Part shown: piece after piece, positions 8,954 to 16,663 of the stretch
Layout of the letters: the number at the start of each line of letters is the position of its first letter
Position numbering within the stretch: the first letter of the stretch is position 1
Source: Salinibacter sp. 10B
GTDB taxonomy: Bacteria; Bacteroidota; Rhodothermia; Rhodothermales; Salinibacteraceae
Direction: 5' to 3'
Length of the DNA stretch: 64,000 nucleotides
Assembly: GCF_002954405.1 (NCBI RefSeq)
Contig: NZ_MQWC01000004.1
Span: 2,978,668 to 3,042,667, forward strand
Notes under the pieces: model-generated
Told to the model about the DNA's origin: nothing
Database searches by the model: none
What the model saw: the letters and a program-made list of their open reading frames with translations, nothing else
Program-made: the position numbers and the translations under genes

Positions 8954-9667
8954 ATGACCGTAATGAGTACTCAACGAACCGCCCTCGTCACTGGCGGCAA
9001 CCGTGGCATCGGACTGGCCATCTGCAAAGACCTCGCCGAGCGGGGACTACACGTGGTCCTGGGCTCTCGCGACGAGGCAAACGGCGAGGCCGCGGCGCGT
9101 CCCATTCGGGCACAGGGCGGCACGGTGCGCGTCGAGCAAATCGACGTGGCCGAGCCCGGCTCCATCACCAACTGCTACGAGCGCCTGGCTGCGGATGACG
9201 TGGCGGTGGACGTGCTCGTGAACAACGCCGGGATCTATCCGGAGAACGATGCTCTGGACGCCACGATCGACCAACTCGACCGCGCCTGGACCGTCAACAC
9301 TCGCGGCCCGTGGCTGTTGGTGAAGGCCTTCGTTCCGGACATGATTGAGCGGGGCTACGGCCGCGTCGTCAACATGTCGTCGGGGTCCGGCTCGTTTGGG
9401 GAGGGACTGGATCCCGAACATGCCGCCTACGCCGCGTCAAAGAGCGCACTCAACGTTCTCACCATGACGCTCGACGACGCCCTGCCCGACGAGTCCGACG
9501 TGAAGGTCAATTCGATGTGCCCGGGTTGGGTGCACACGCGCATGGGCGGCGAGGCTGCGCCCCGAACGCCGGAGGAGGGGGCGGACACCGCGCTCTGGCT
9601 GGCAACCCTTCCCTCCGACGGTCCGAGTGGCGGCTTCTTCCGGGATCGGGAGCGCATTCCGTGGTAG
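8954..9667 (+). CDS. Short-chain dehydrogenase/reductase (carbonyl-reductase type)
   Basis: A classical SDR of 237 aa. The cofactor motif TGGNRGIG is near the N-terminus with LGSRDE following strand 2 (Arg suggesting NADPH preference). DVLVNNAGIYPE marks the central strand, VVNMSSGSGSF carries the catalytic Ser region, and YAASKSAL provides Tyr and Lys. The PGWVHTRMGG loop and GGFFRD end resemble carbonyl reductases. It reduces or oxidises an unknown carbonyl substrate in the cytosol. Start at 8954; Met-4 at 8963 is an equal alternative. It stands alone, with a convergent neighbour downstream. Confidence 0.9.
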   Translation: MTVMSTQRTALVTGGNRGIGLAICKDLAERGLHVVLGSRDEANGEAAARPIRAQGGTVRVEQIDVAEPGSITNCYERLAADDVAVDVLVNNAGIYPENDALDATIDQLDRAWTVNTRGPWLLVKAFVPDMIERGYGRVVNMSSGSGSFGEGLDPEHAAYAASKSALNVLTMTLDDALPDESDVKVNSMCPGWVHTRMGGEAAPRTPEEGADTALWLATLPSDGPSGGFFRDRERIPW

Positions 9668-9850
9668 CACCCGTACGGCGACGTTCTGAGCCGAATGAAG
9701 GAGGCTCGGCGCCGACATTCTTACGGTACGGTAGGGCGTGTCGGCGTCCCCAGTTTGCACTGAGCGAGCCCAGGTATTGCCCTCACGCCCATACGCACGT
9801 ACAAGATGCGCGCCCCCCAACGCTTCTTCTTCCCCTGAAAGCAGATTGCC

Positions 9851-10492
9851 CTACTCAGACCGCGTGGCCACGATCATCCAGTAGAGGCCCCAGTTCGTCT
9901 CCATCAGGGGATTTTCTTCTCGCTGGATGGCAAAGCCTGCTGCCCTCAATTCTTCGCGGACGTACTCGATCCCGAGGTCGTGGCTCTCCACCTGCGCCTC
10001 GCGCGATTCCCCAATCATGTTCTCGTCGATCGACTCCTCAATCACGAGCCGTCCGTCTGCTTTGAGCGCCGCCTTGATGTGCCGGAGCATGCTCTCGTGG
10101 GCGGTGAAGTGGTGGTATGCGTTGCGCACGAGCACTGCGTCGAACGAGTTGACCGGTAGCATCGGGTTGTCCTCGATGCTGTAGACGGAGGTAACGTGCT
10201 CGATCTCGTTGTTCTGCAGCCGCTCGTTCAACTCGTCGAGCTTGTCGGGGGCGACGTCGACAGCGAACACGCGCCCGGACGAGCCCACGCGCTCCGCCAT
10301 CGGGAGGGTGTAGTCGCCGTCGCCGCTGCCCACGTCGGCGGCCCAGTCCCCCGCCTCGATTGCCATCGCGTCGAGGAGGGCTTCGGTGTCGTCGGGACTC
10401 TGGGCGCACGAGACGGAGCTTCCGAACAGGAGAAGCGACAGCAGCAGGAGGGAGAGAGTGTGCAGGACCGGGGCGAGGCGTGTCGAAGTCAT
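9851..10492 (-). CDS. Exported SAM-dependent methyltransferase-like protein
   Basis: 213 aa. A class I methyltransferase fold is visible: motif I WAADVGSGDGDYTLPMAE, acidic residue after strand 2 in VFAVDVAPDKL, and motif IV-like FDAVLVRNAYHHF, then GRLVIEE. It is unusual in having a clear N-terminal signal (LHTLSLLLLSLLLFGSSVSC), possibly a lipobox, which predicts transfer out of the cytosol where SAM is made. Similar exported methyltransferase-like proteins occur in Bacteroidota; their substrates are unknown to me. The gene is flanked by a convergent SDR gene and a same-strand BI-1 gene. Confidence 0.75.
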   Translation of the reverse strand: MTSTRLAPVLHTLSLLLLSLLLFGSSVSCAQSPDDTEALLDAMAIEAGDWAADVGSGDGDYTLPMAERVGSSGRVFAVDVAPDKLDELNERLQNNEIEHVTSVYSIEDNPMLPVNSFDAVLVRNAYHHFTAHESMLRHIKAALKADGRLVIEESIDENMIGESREAQVESHDLGIEYVREELRAAGFAIQREENPLMETNWGLYWMIVATRSE

Positions 10493-10862
10493 GGCTCGGG
10501 GACGTGATTGCGTGCGAAGTGGGCGCGAGTGGGATCGGTAGACCGAAAGGGGGGCGGAGGCAGCCTGAGGGAGAGCGTACCTATAACCAGGCGCGGCGGC
10601 GGGCGCTGCAGGCCGTTAAGTACATCGATCGTATTCCTTCGAATCCGTACCGGCAGGTGCTCTGCGACTTCGCCTACCACACCATTGATCGAGGATTTTT
10701 GTCATAAGAGGACACGAAAGACAGGAAACGAGAAGAGGGCGGTCAGTCTGGACAGAATACAGGCCGGGGCGTCATCGGAGTGCGGGAGGACGCCATTTGC
10801 AAAGAAGGTAAGTTCGGTTCGGAACGGGGCGTGGAAGGTACACATCCGTCGGAATGCGGTAA
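10493..10862. other. 370-bp gap, no confident gene
   Basis: A plus-strand frame ending at 10707 has a plausible-looking tail (ALQAVKYIDRIPSNPYRQ then CDFAYHTIDRGFLS) and a possible GTG near 10519, but its N-terminal half is low-complexity GC-rich translation and no family is recognised. It may be a gene remnant. Nothing else was seen. Confidence 0.3.
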
Positions 10863-11570
10863 TTACTCTCCCGACAGGAAGAGGCTCAAGATGTACCAAA
10901 ACATCAGGGCGACCGAGGCGAAGAGCTCAAGGGCGGCGGCCACGTAACGGTCTTCCGGGTAATGGTGGATGATGTTGGAGGTGTCGTAGAGGATGGCAGC
11001 TCCGGCAAACGCGACCATCGCCACGCTAAAGAAGGTGCCGAGCTGGAAGCCGAAGAGGGTGCCGGCCGCGATGAGCACGAGTGCCACCACGCCGCCCCAC
11101 ATCAGAAAGGGCTGCAGAAAGCTGAAGTCTTTGCGTGTGTAAAACGCGATGGCAGTGAGGCCGGCAAAGCCCATCAGCGTGACGTACGCTGCGCTCTCAA
11201 TGACTCCGCCGCCTGCCTGGGCCTGTGCGACGTAGAGGAGTGGGACGAAGATAAGCGCCTGCGCCACGACGAACCCGGCGAGGGCCAGGTATTGGAGCGC
11301 CGTGGACTCGGCCCGGTGGGCGGCCCCGCGTGCCATCCAGCCGACGAGGATGAAGCCGCCGAGGACGAGCAGCCAGCTCGTGCCCAGCATCGACTCGGCA
11401 ATCGGGGCGGCGAGGCCTGTGGAAAACAGCGCGACTTCGAGTGCGGCGAAGCCGAGGATGGCAGCCACGACGTGCAGGTACGTGCGCCAGATGAAGGTGG
11501 CCCGCGCCGATACATCGAGTTCAATCACGGGCGTGTGATCGAGCGCGGCGGCGTTCGAGGAGGTCGGCAT
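10863..11570 (-). CDS. Bax inhibitor-1 / YccA family membrane protein
   Basis: 235 aa, seven predicted membrane helices. After a short hydrophilic start (MPTSSNAAALDHTPV) come FIWRTYLHVVAAILGFAALE, WLLVLGGFILVGWMARG, LQYLALAGFVVAQALIFVPL, a segment with AAYVTLMGFAGLTAIAFYT, then RKDFSFLQPFLMWGG and the family-typical AILYDTSNIIHHYPEDRYVA, ending in ALELFASVALMFWYILSLFL. The conserved Asp pair in the YDTSNI/YPED region corresponds to the proposed pH-sensing carboxylates of BI-1 channels. The bacterial role is uncertain (calcium leak, membrane protein quality control). The start at 11570 is chosen because upstream in-frame sequence is not family-like. Confidence 0.9.
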   Translation of the reverse strand: MPTSSNAAALDHTPVIELDVSARATFIWRTYLHVVAAILGFAALEVALFSTGLAAPIAESMLGTSWLLVLGGFILVGWMARGAAHRAESTALQYLALAGFVVAQALIFVPLLYVAQAQAGGGVIESAAYVTLMGFAGLTAIAFYTRKDFSFLQPFLMWGGVVALVLIAAGTLFGFQLGTFFSVAMVAFAGAAILYDTSNIIHHYPEDRYVAAALELFASVALMFWYILSLFLSGE

Positions 11571-11742
11571 GTGGAAAAAGCAGCTATTGGGGACGAGAAT
11601 GGGACATCGATTGTGTGCGCCAACGATGGGAATGAAGGGGACGTTTCTCCGAGCGGAGAAGAACACGCTCGGTGTTGAAGGTCAGCCAAGAGCCGAATAA
11701 TACCATCTCCGAAGGATCGATAGGCATCTGACTCCCCCCAGT

Positions 11743-11836
11743 CGAAACGGGCGTCCGTCCCGAGGCGGGCCTCGTGCCCCTTTCATTCCGAAACGCGTCC
11801 AGCAACGCGCATAACGATTCTCGGCATCTGGTATAG
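11743..11836 (-). repeat. Short intergenic repeat with hyphenated palindrome, copy 1 (minus)
   Basis: The reverse complement of this interval aligns with 37668-37760 over about 90 bp, sharing CCAGA-GCCGAG, GTTATGC, TTGCTGGA, TTCGGAA, GGGGCACGAGGC and GACGGACG-CCGTTT. It directly abuts the left end of the larger element at 11837. Non-coding; function unknown. Confidence 0.65.
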
Positions 11837-12160
11837 TACTAAATCCTTCCGCATTGTTGTGTATGAGAACCCAATCCGTAGCGCCGTTGGACTGTAGGAT
11901 TGCAAAATTATCCGCCGGATGAGGGAGATGTCCCCATTGTAGCGCGTTGGAGTCCAACGACGCTACACAGAGAATATTGACCTTTGCAGAAGACGGTAAA
12001 TCCAGTGCCGGGGTGTGTCGCTCCTGCGGTTAATCTCGCAAAGGCACAATCCAACGACGCCACGGATGCCCTCTCTTGAAGGAAGGAACAGCATTCGACT
12101 GCTGAACGCTCGTGCTGACGCTCCTCTCAATGGCTGACGGTTACATCCGGACCCGGTATA
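11837..12160 (+). repeat. Intergenic element, copy B (core inverted relative to copy A)
   Basis: Flanks 11837-11885 and 12047-12160 match copy A in the same orientation, while 11886-12046 matches the reverse complement of copy A's core. The core centre keeps the palindromic GTTGGAGTCCAAC with one arm reaching GACGCTACACAG. Core borders carry inverted GTTGGAYTG / CAATCCAAC sequences that could be recombination sites. The element fills most of the gap between the BI-1 gene and the first antiporter; 12161-12295 shows nothing further. Confidence 0.8.
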
Positions 12161-12295
12161 ACATCGAACTTTACGTGACGGCAACGATGCCCTGCGCCCC
12201 GCGAGAGAAACGGGAGAGGATCCCTGGAACGTGCTGCCGGTAGGTAACGACGCGCTTCTCTCGACAGTCTCCGTGATTGGACTGCCTCAGAACTC

Positions 12296-14263
12296 GTGCC
12301 GGAAACGATTCTTCTCGACATCACCGTCGTCGTTCTTCTCGGCATTGGGGCGCAGTGGATGGCCTGGCGGTTCCAGCTGCCGTCCATCCTGCTGTTGTTG
12401 GTGGTTGGGTTCCTCGCAGGGCCGGTGCTGGGGGTGTTGGATCCTCAGTCCCTGCAGGGGGACTGGCTGTTTGCCTTCGTGTCCCTTTCTATCGGTATCA
12501 TCCTATTCGAGGGCGGGTTGAGCCTGCGCCTGTCCGAGTTGCGGGCGGTGGGCAGTGCCGTCTTTAACCTCATTACCGTCGGGGTCCTCATTACATGGGG
12601 CATGGGAGCAGCGACGGCGCACTACATCCTCGGCTTCAATGTAAGCCTCGCTGTGCTCATCGGAGCCATCCTCACCGTGACGGGCCCCACCGTCGTCGTG
12701 CCGCTGCTTCGACACGTGCGACCCAAGGGACGGGTGAGCACCATTGCAAAGTGGGAGGGGATTACAATCGATCCAGTGGGGGCCATTCTGGCCGTCCTTG
12801 TGCTGGAGACGCTGCTTCTGCTAAATGATCCGCAGGGGACGGGGGCCAGTGCATCGGCTGCGGTGGAGCACGTGATCGTGGGATTGGGGCTTGAGATTTT
12901 TGTGTCGCTGGGGGTGAGTGTCGCCGCCACGATGCTGCTCGTCTTCATTCTGCGCCGCCGTATGGTGCCAGACTTTCTCCGCAACCCGGTCACGCTGATG
13001 GTGGTGGTTGTGGCCTTCGTGGTCGCCAATGTGTTGCAGCACGAGGCCGGTCTGCTCACCACCACGCTCATGGGCATTGCCCTGGCCAACCAGCCGTACG
13101 TGTCGGTACAGCGAATCGTCGAGTTTAAGGAGAACCTCCAGGTGTTGCTCATCGGGTCCCTCTTTGTGCTCCTGAGCGCTCGGCTGGAGCTCACGGCGCT
13201 CAACTACATCGACCTGAACGTCCTCGTCTTCCTCGGCATTCTGGTGATTCTGGTGCGGCCCCTGGCCGTTCTCCTCTCCACGATTGGCACGAAGCTGGAG
13301 TGGGAAGAGAAGGTCTTTCTTTCGTGGATGGCCCCACGCGGCATCGTGGCGGCCGCCGTGGCGTCGCTTTTCGCCTACCAACTGCGTCCGGTCTATCCCG
13401 ATGCGATCGACGGCATGGTGCCCGTTGTTTTTGCCATTATCGTGGGGACAGTCGCCATCTACGGCCTTACGGCCGCACCCCTGGCGCAGTGGCTCGATTT
13501 GGCCGATCCCGATCCGGAGGGGCTGCTCTTTGTGGGGGCCGATGACTGGGTGCGCAGGGTTGCGCGGCACGTGCAAGAGTTGGGGTTCACGGTGGCCCTC
13601 ATCGACAACAACCCTGAGCACGTGCAGAAGGCCCGCGACGAGGGACTCATGGCCCGGCAGGCCAACGCCCTTTCGGAATCGGTGCTTGACGAGGTTGACC
13701 TCAGTGGCATTGGGCGCCTGCTCATCACCATCCCCAACGATGAGGTGGCGAGCCTGACGGCTCTTCACTTTTCCGATGTCTTCGACACGACCGACATCTA
13801 CCAGCTGGCGGCTCAGCCCGACAGCCGGCACGGCAGGGAGGGCGTGATGCCGAAGCACCTGCGGGGGCGTCCCTTATTTGGAGAGGGCACTAGTTACCAG
13901 TCGCTCAGCGCCCACGTGGAACGGGGGGATGCGGTGAAGGTGCTCAAGCTGGCCGATGACTTCTCCGGAGAGGAGCCGAAGGAGTACTACACGTACGACG
14001 ACCTGTCGACGCAATACGATGACTATACCGTCGTGCCGCTCTTTATCTTGCGAAACGGAGGGAACGAGCTCGTCATCGTGTCGGAGATGAGCCAGTTCAG
14101 CCTCCGGCCAAGCGAGCGTCTCGTGGCGCTGGTGGGGCCTGCGGCGGAGCCGAACGAATCGAATTCGCGACGAGAGTCGATGGCGGACCGGACGCCGGGC
14201 GATGTGGTGTTTGAGGTGGAAGATGCTCTGACGGGAGATGGAGACGGCATGCGCTCGTCGTGA
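12296..14263 (+). CDS. CPA1-type Na+(K+)/H+ antiporter with C-terminal TrkA-N-like domain
   Basis: 655 aa, GTG start. Residues 1-395 form about 12 helices of the monovalent cation:proton antiporter-1 family: LPSILLLLVVGFLAGPVLG, IGIILFEGGLSLRLSEL, ILTVTGPTVVVPLLRHVRP and EGITIDPVGAILAVLVLE with the ion-site Asp, then the family end WMAPRGIVAAAVASLFA. A cytosolic Rossmann-like TrkA-N region starts near 415 (GLLFVGADDWVRRVARHVQE, ALIDNNPEHV, SGIGRLLITIPNDEVASL) and is followed by about 120 acidic residues. It presumably exports Na+ or K+ under nucleotide control. A paralogue lies at 22424. First gene of a same-strand run of transporters. Confidence 0.9.
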   Translation: MPETILLDITVVVLLGIGAQWMAWRFQLPSILLLLVVGFLAGPVLGVLDPQSLQGDWLFAFVSLSIGIILFEGGLSLRLSELRAVGSAVFNLITVGVLITWGMGAATAHYILGFNVSLAVLIGAILTVTGPTVVVPLLRHVRPKGRVSTIAKWEGITIDPVGAILAVLVLETLLLLNDPQGTGASASAAVEHVIVGLGLEIFVSLGVSVAATMLLVFILRRRMVPDFLRNPVTLMVVVVAFVVANVLQHEAGLLTTTLMGIALANQPYVSVQRIVEFKENLQVLLIGSLFVLLSARLELTALNYIDLNVLVFLGILVILVRPLAVLLSTIGTKLEWEEKVFLSWMAPRGIVAAAVASLFAYQLRPVYPDAIDGMVPVVFAIIVGTVAIYGLTAAPLAQWLDLADPDPEGLLFVGADDWVRRVARHVQELGFTVALIDNNPEHVQKARDEGLMARQANALSESVLDEVDLSGIGRLLITIPNDEVASLTALHFSDVFDTTDIYQLAAQPDSRHGREGVMPKHLRGRPLFGEGTSYQSLSAHVERGDAVKVLKLADDFSGEEPKEYYTYDDLSTQYDDYTVVPLFILRNGGNELVIVSEMSQFSLRPSERLVALVGPAAEPNESNSRRESMADRTPGDVVFEVEDALTGDGDGMRSS

Positions 14264-14441
14264 CGGGCCCCGACGAAGAGGGTGGGGGGCTATACCCAGC
14301 GCCTGCAGAAGTGGACCAATGGGCGCCGTTTCTCGTGTTCGTGCTGACGACCGTAGACAATTCCTTCCGCGGAGTACGGGTATAGTCTGTTCTTCGGGCT
14401 TGGGCCTTGCGCGTCTCCCTCTTGTTTCTTGTTAGACTTCC

Positions 14442-16478
14442 GTGTCCGAACAATCGGGCTTCAAGCGAAATGTCGGCCTCTTCATGGCCGTGATGATTGG
14501 CATCGGGGCCATGATGGGACCGGGCGTGTTTGCGCTGCCCAGCGAGGTAGCCGCGTCGATCGGACCCCTCGGCATCGTGGCGTACCTGGTGATGGGGGGA
14601 CTTACGCTGTTTACGGCCCTCACCTACAGCGAGCTCGGGGCCGCGATGCCCATCGCCGGCGGAGGCTATTCCTTTGCCAATCGGATGCTGCCGTCGCCCG
14701 TGGCCTTCCTCACGGGATGGTTTTTTTGGATCGGCAACACGCTAGCCTGCGCGCTCTACGCGGTCATCTTTGCACTTACCATTCAGGCGTACTTCTGGCC
14801 GGGGGCGAGCGTCTTCCTGATTGTTCTGGCCACGACGGGCGTCTTTACTGTCACCAACGTGCGGGGGCAAGCCGAGGCCCTGAAGGTCATCACGGTGATG
14901 AACATCGTCGAGCTCCTCGTTTTGATCGGGGTGGGCGTGCTCGGGGCCTTCCAGGTCGAGCCCGCCAACCTGGACCCGCTGGCGCCGATGGGACTGGGGC
15001 CGCTCATGCCTACGATGGGGCTGATCTACATCTCATACGTGGGGTTCGATCTCATTACGGTGGCGGCGGAGGAGATCATTGAACCGGCAAAGACGATCCC
15101 CCGGGCCATCCTCATTACCCTCGGGGTGGGCATCGCCATCTACGTGCTGGTGCTCTGGGTGATGATGGGCGTCGTTCCCTACGACGAACTGGCCCAGACC
15201 AGCACGCCGTTCATCTACGTCGCCGATTATCTGTTCGGGGGCTGGGGGCGCTGGGCGGGCATCCTCGCCACGATCATGGCCAGTCTGTCGGCCTTCAGCG
15301 TGACGCTGGGAGCCAGCTCGCGCGTGCTCTTTGCGCTGGGCCGGGACGGACACTTTCCGGAGATCTTCTCGCGGCTGCACTCGACCTACCAGACCCCCCA
15401 CATCTCGCTTTTCATCTGTGCGGGGCTGGTCGTTCTCCTGAGCGGGCTGGGCGTCGTTCGATTTCTCGCCTCGGTCAGCAGCTTCGGCTACCTCGTCGCC
15501 ATCGGCATCGTGAACGTCACGGCCATCGGACTGCGCCGTCGAATGCCCAATTTGCGGCGCCCGTTCAAGGTGGCGCTGTACCCCCTGGCCCCGATCCTCG
15601 GGGCGATCTCCTGCTGGGTCTTTGTGCCCACCCTGGAACCCCGAAGTCTGATGCTGGGGGGCGGGCTGACGCTGATCGGCTGCGTGCTGTATCTATTGCA
15701 GCCGGACAACCGCACGGAGGTTCTCCGGATTCCGGCACTCCTCCACTCCATCAAACTTCGAATTCAAGCCTACTGGAGGCCGCACATGAACGTACTCATC
15801 GTTGGGGGCGGGAATCAGGGCGCAAACATCGCCGACCGTCTCCTCAAACAGGACGAATTTCGCATGGTCTTCCGCTCCTCGGAATACCAGATTACCTTCA
15901 TCGAGGAGGATGAGGATCGCTGCGAGGAGCTGGGAAAACGCTACAATGTGCCCGTCTTCCACGGCGACGGCACCAAGCAGGAGCTGTTGGAGCAGGTGGA
16001 GCCCCACAAGATGGACGTGGCCATCGCTGCCACGAGCAGCGATGAACGAAATGCCATCATGGCCCTTCAGGCCAAGCGGCTGGGGATCGAGCGCGTGATC
16101 GCTATTGCACGGGACCCGGACTACGTCTCGCTCCTGGAAGACAACGGGATCGTTTGCATTAGTGCGCCTTACGCCACGGCGGCGATGGTGGAAAACCATC
16201 TTGATCGCCCGCAGGTAGCGGACCTCTTCGAGATTGAGAGTGGGGTTGCGAGCCTCATCGACATGGTCGTTCCCGAAGAAAGCCCGGTCGTTGGGCGTCA
16301 TATTCGGGACATTGACATTCCTGAGCAGTGTGTTGTGGCGGCCGTTCTGCGGGAGGGGCAGTTCGTCGTGCCGCGTGGCGAAACTGAAATCCGCGTCGGG
16401 GACGAGATCGTCTTCGTCGGGCCACAGGACGATATTCAAACGGCCCACCATCTCTTCAAAGGGAAAGAGAATGGGTGA
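14442..16478 (+). CDS. APC-family amino-acid permease fused to RCK (TrkA-N plus TrkA-C)
   Basis: 678 aa, GTG start (MSEQSGFKRNVGLF). Residues 1-430 are an amino acid-polyamine-cation permease with the unwound helix 1 motif IGIGAMMGPGVFALPSE, LGAAMPIAGGGYSFANR and ISYVGFDLITVAAEEI. A linker leads to a TrkA-N domain starting at about 448 (MNVLIVGGGNQGANIADRLL, acidic ITFIEEDEDR after strand 2, VFHGDGTKQELLEQV), then a TrkA-C domain from about 590 (SPVVGRHIRDIDIPEQCVVA to GDEIVFVGPQDDI). RCK domains bind NAD(H) or nucleotides in K+ channels and Trk systems, so transport is likely gated by such a ligand. Substrate unknown. Confidence 0.9.
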   Translation: MSEQSGFKRNVGLFMAVMIGIGAMMGPGVFALPSEVAASIGPLGIVAYLVMGGLTLFTALTYSELGAAMPIAGGGYSFANRMLPSPVAFLTGWFFWIGNTLACALYAVIFALTIQAYFWPGASVFLIVLATTGVFTVTNVRGQAEALKVITVMNIVELLVLIGVGVLGAFQVEPANLDPLAPMGLGPLMPTMGLIYISYVGFDLITVAAEEIIEPAKTIPRAILITLGVGIAIYVLVLWVMMGVVPYDELAQTSTPFIYVADYLFGGWGRWAGILATIMASLSAFSVTLGASSRVLFALGRDGHFPEIFSRLHSTYQTPHISLFICAGLVVLLSGLGVVRFLASVSSFGYLVAIGIVNVTAIGLRRRMPNLRRPFKVALYPLAPILGAISCWVFVPTLEPRSLMLGGGLTLIGCVLYLLQPDNRTEVLRIPALLHSIKLRIQAYWRPHMNVLIVGGGNQGANIADRLLKQDEFRMVFRSSEYQITFIEEDEDRCEELGKRYNVPVFHGDGTKQELLEQVEPHKMDVAIAATSSDERNAIMALQAKRLGIERVIAIARDPDYVSLLEDNGIVCISAPYATAAMVENHLDRPQVADLFEIESGVASLIDMVVPEESPVVGRHIRDIDIPEQCVVAAVLREGQFVVPRGETEIRVGDEIVFVGPQDDIQTAHHLFKGKENG

Positions 16479-16663
16479 GCGGTTCCTGTCGAGAGAGAAA
16501 CTGGGCGTGTTTGCGAGGGCGAGAGATGGCCTTCAATCCGTTGGGAGAGGACCACAGTCGGACGAAGGTGTGAACACGCCGAACCAGCACTGAAGGCACA
16601 AGTAACAGGACGCTCTACCCGAGATCGCACGGCGTCACTTCGAATCCGAATCCATTCTTGCAC

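Noticed and set aside
10519-10707. 62-residue plus-strand frame with a plausible tail
   Set aside because: Only the last 35 residues look protein-like, and the start is uncertain; kept as a note in the gap entry rather than as a gene.
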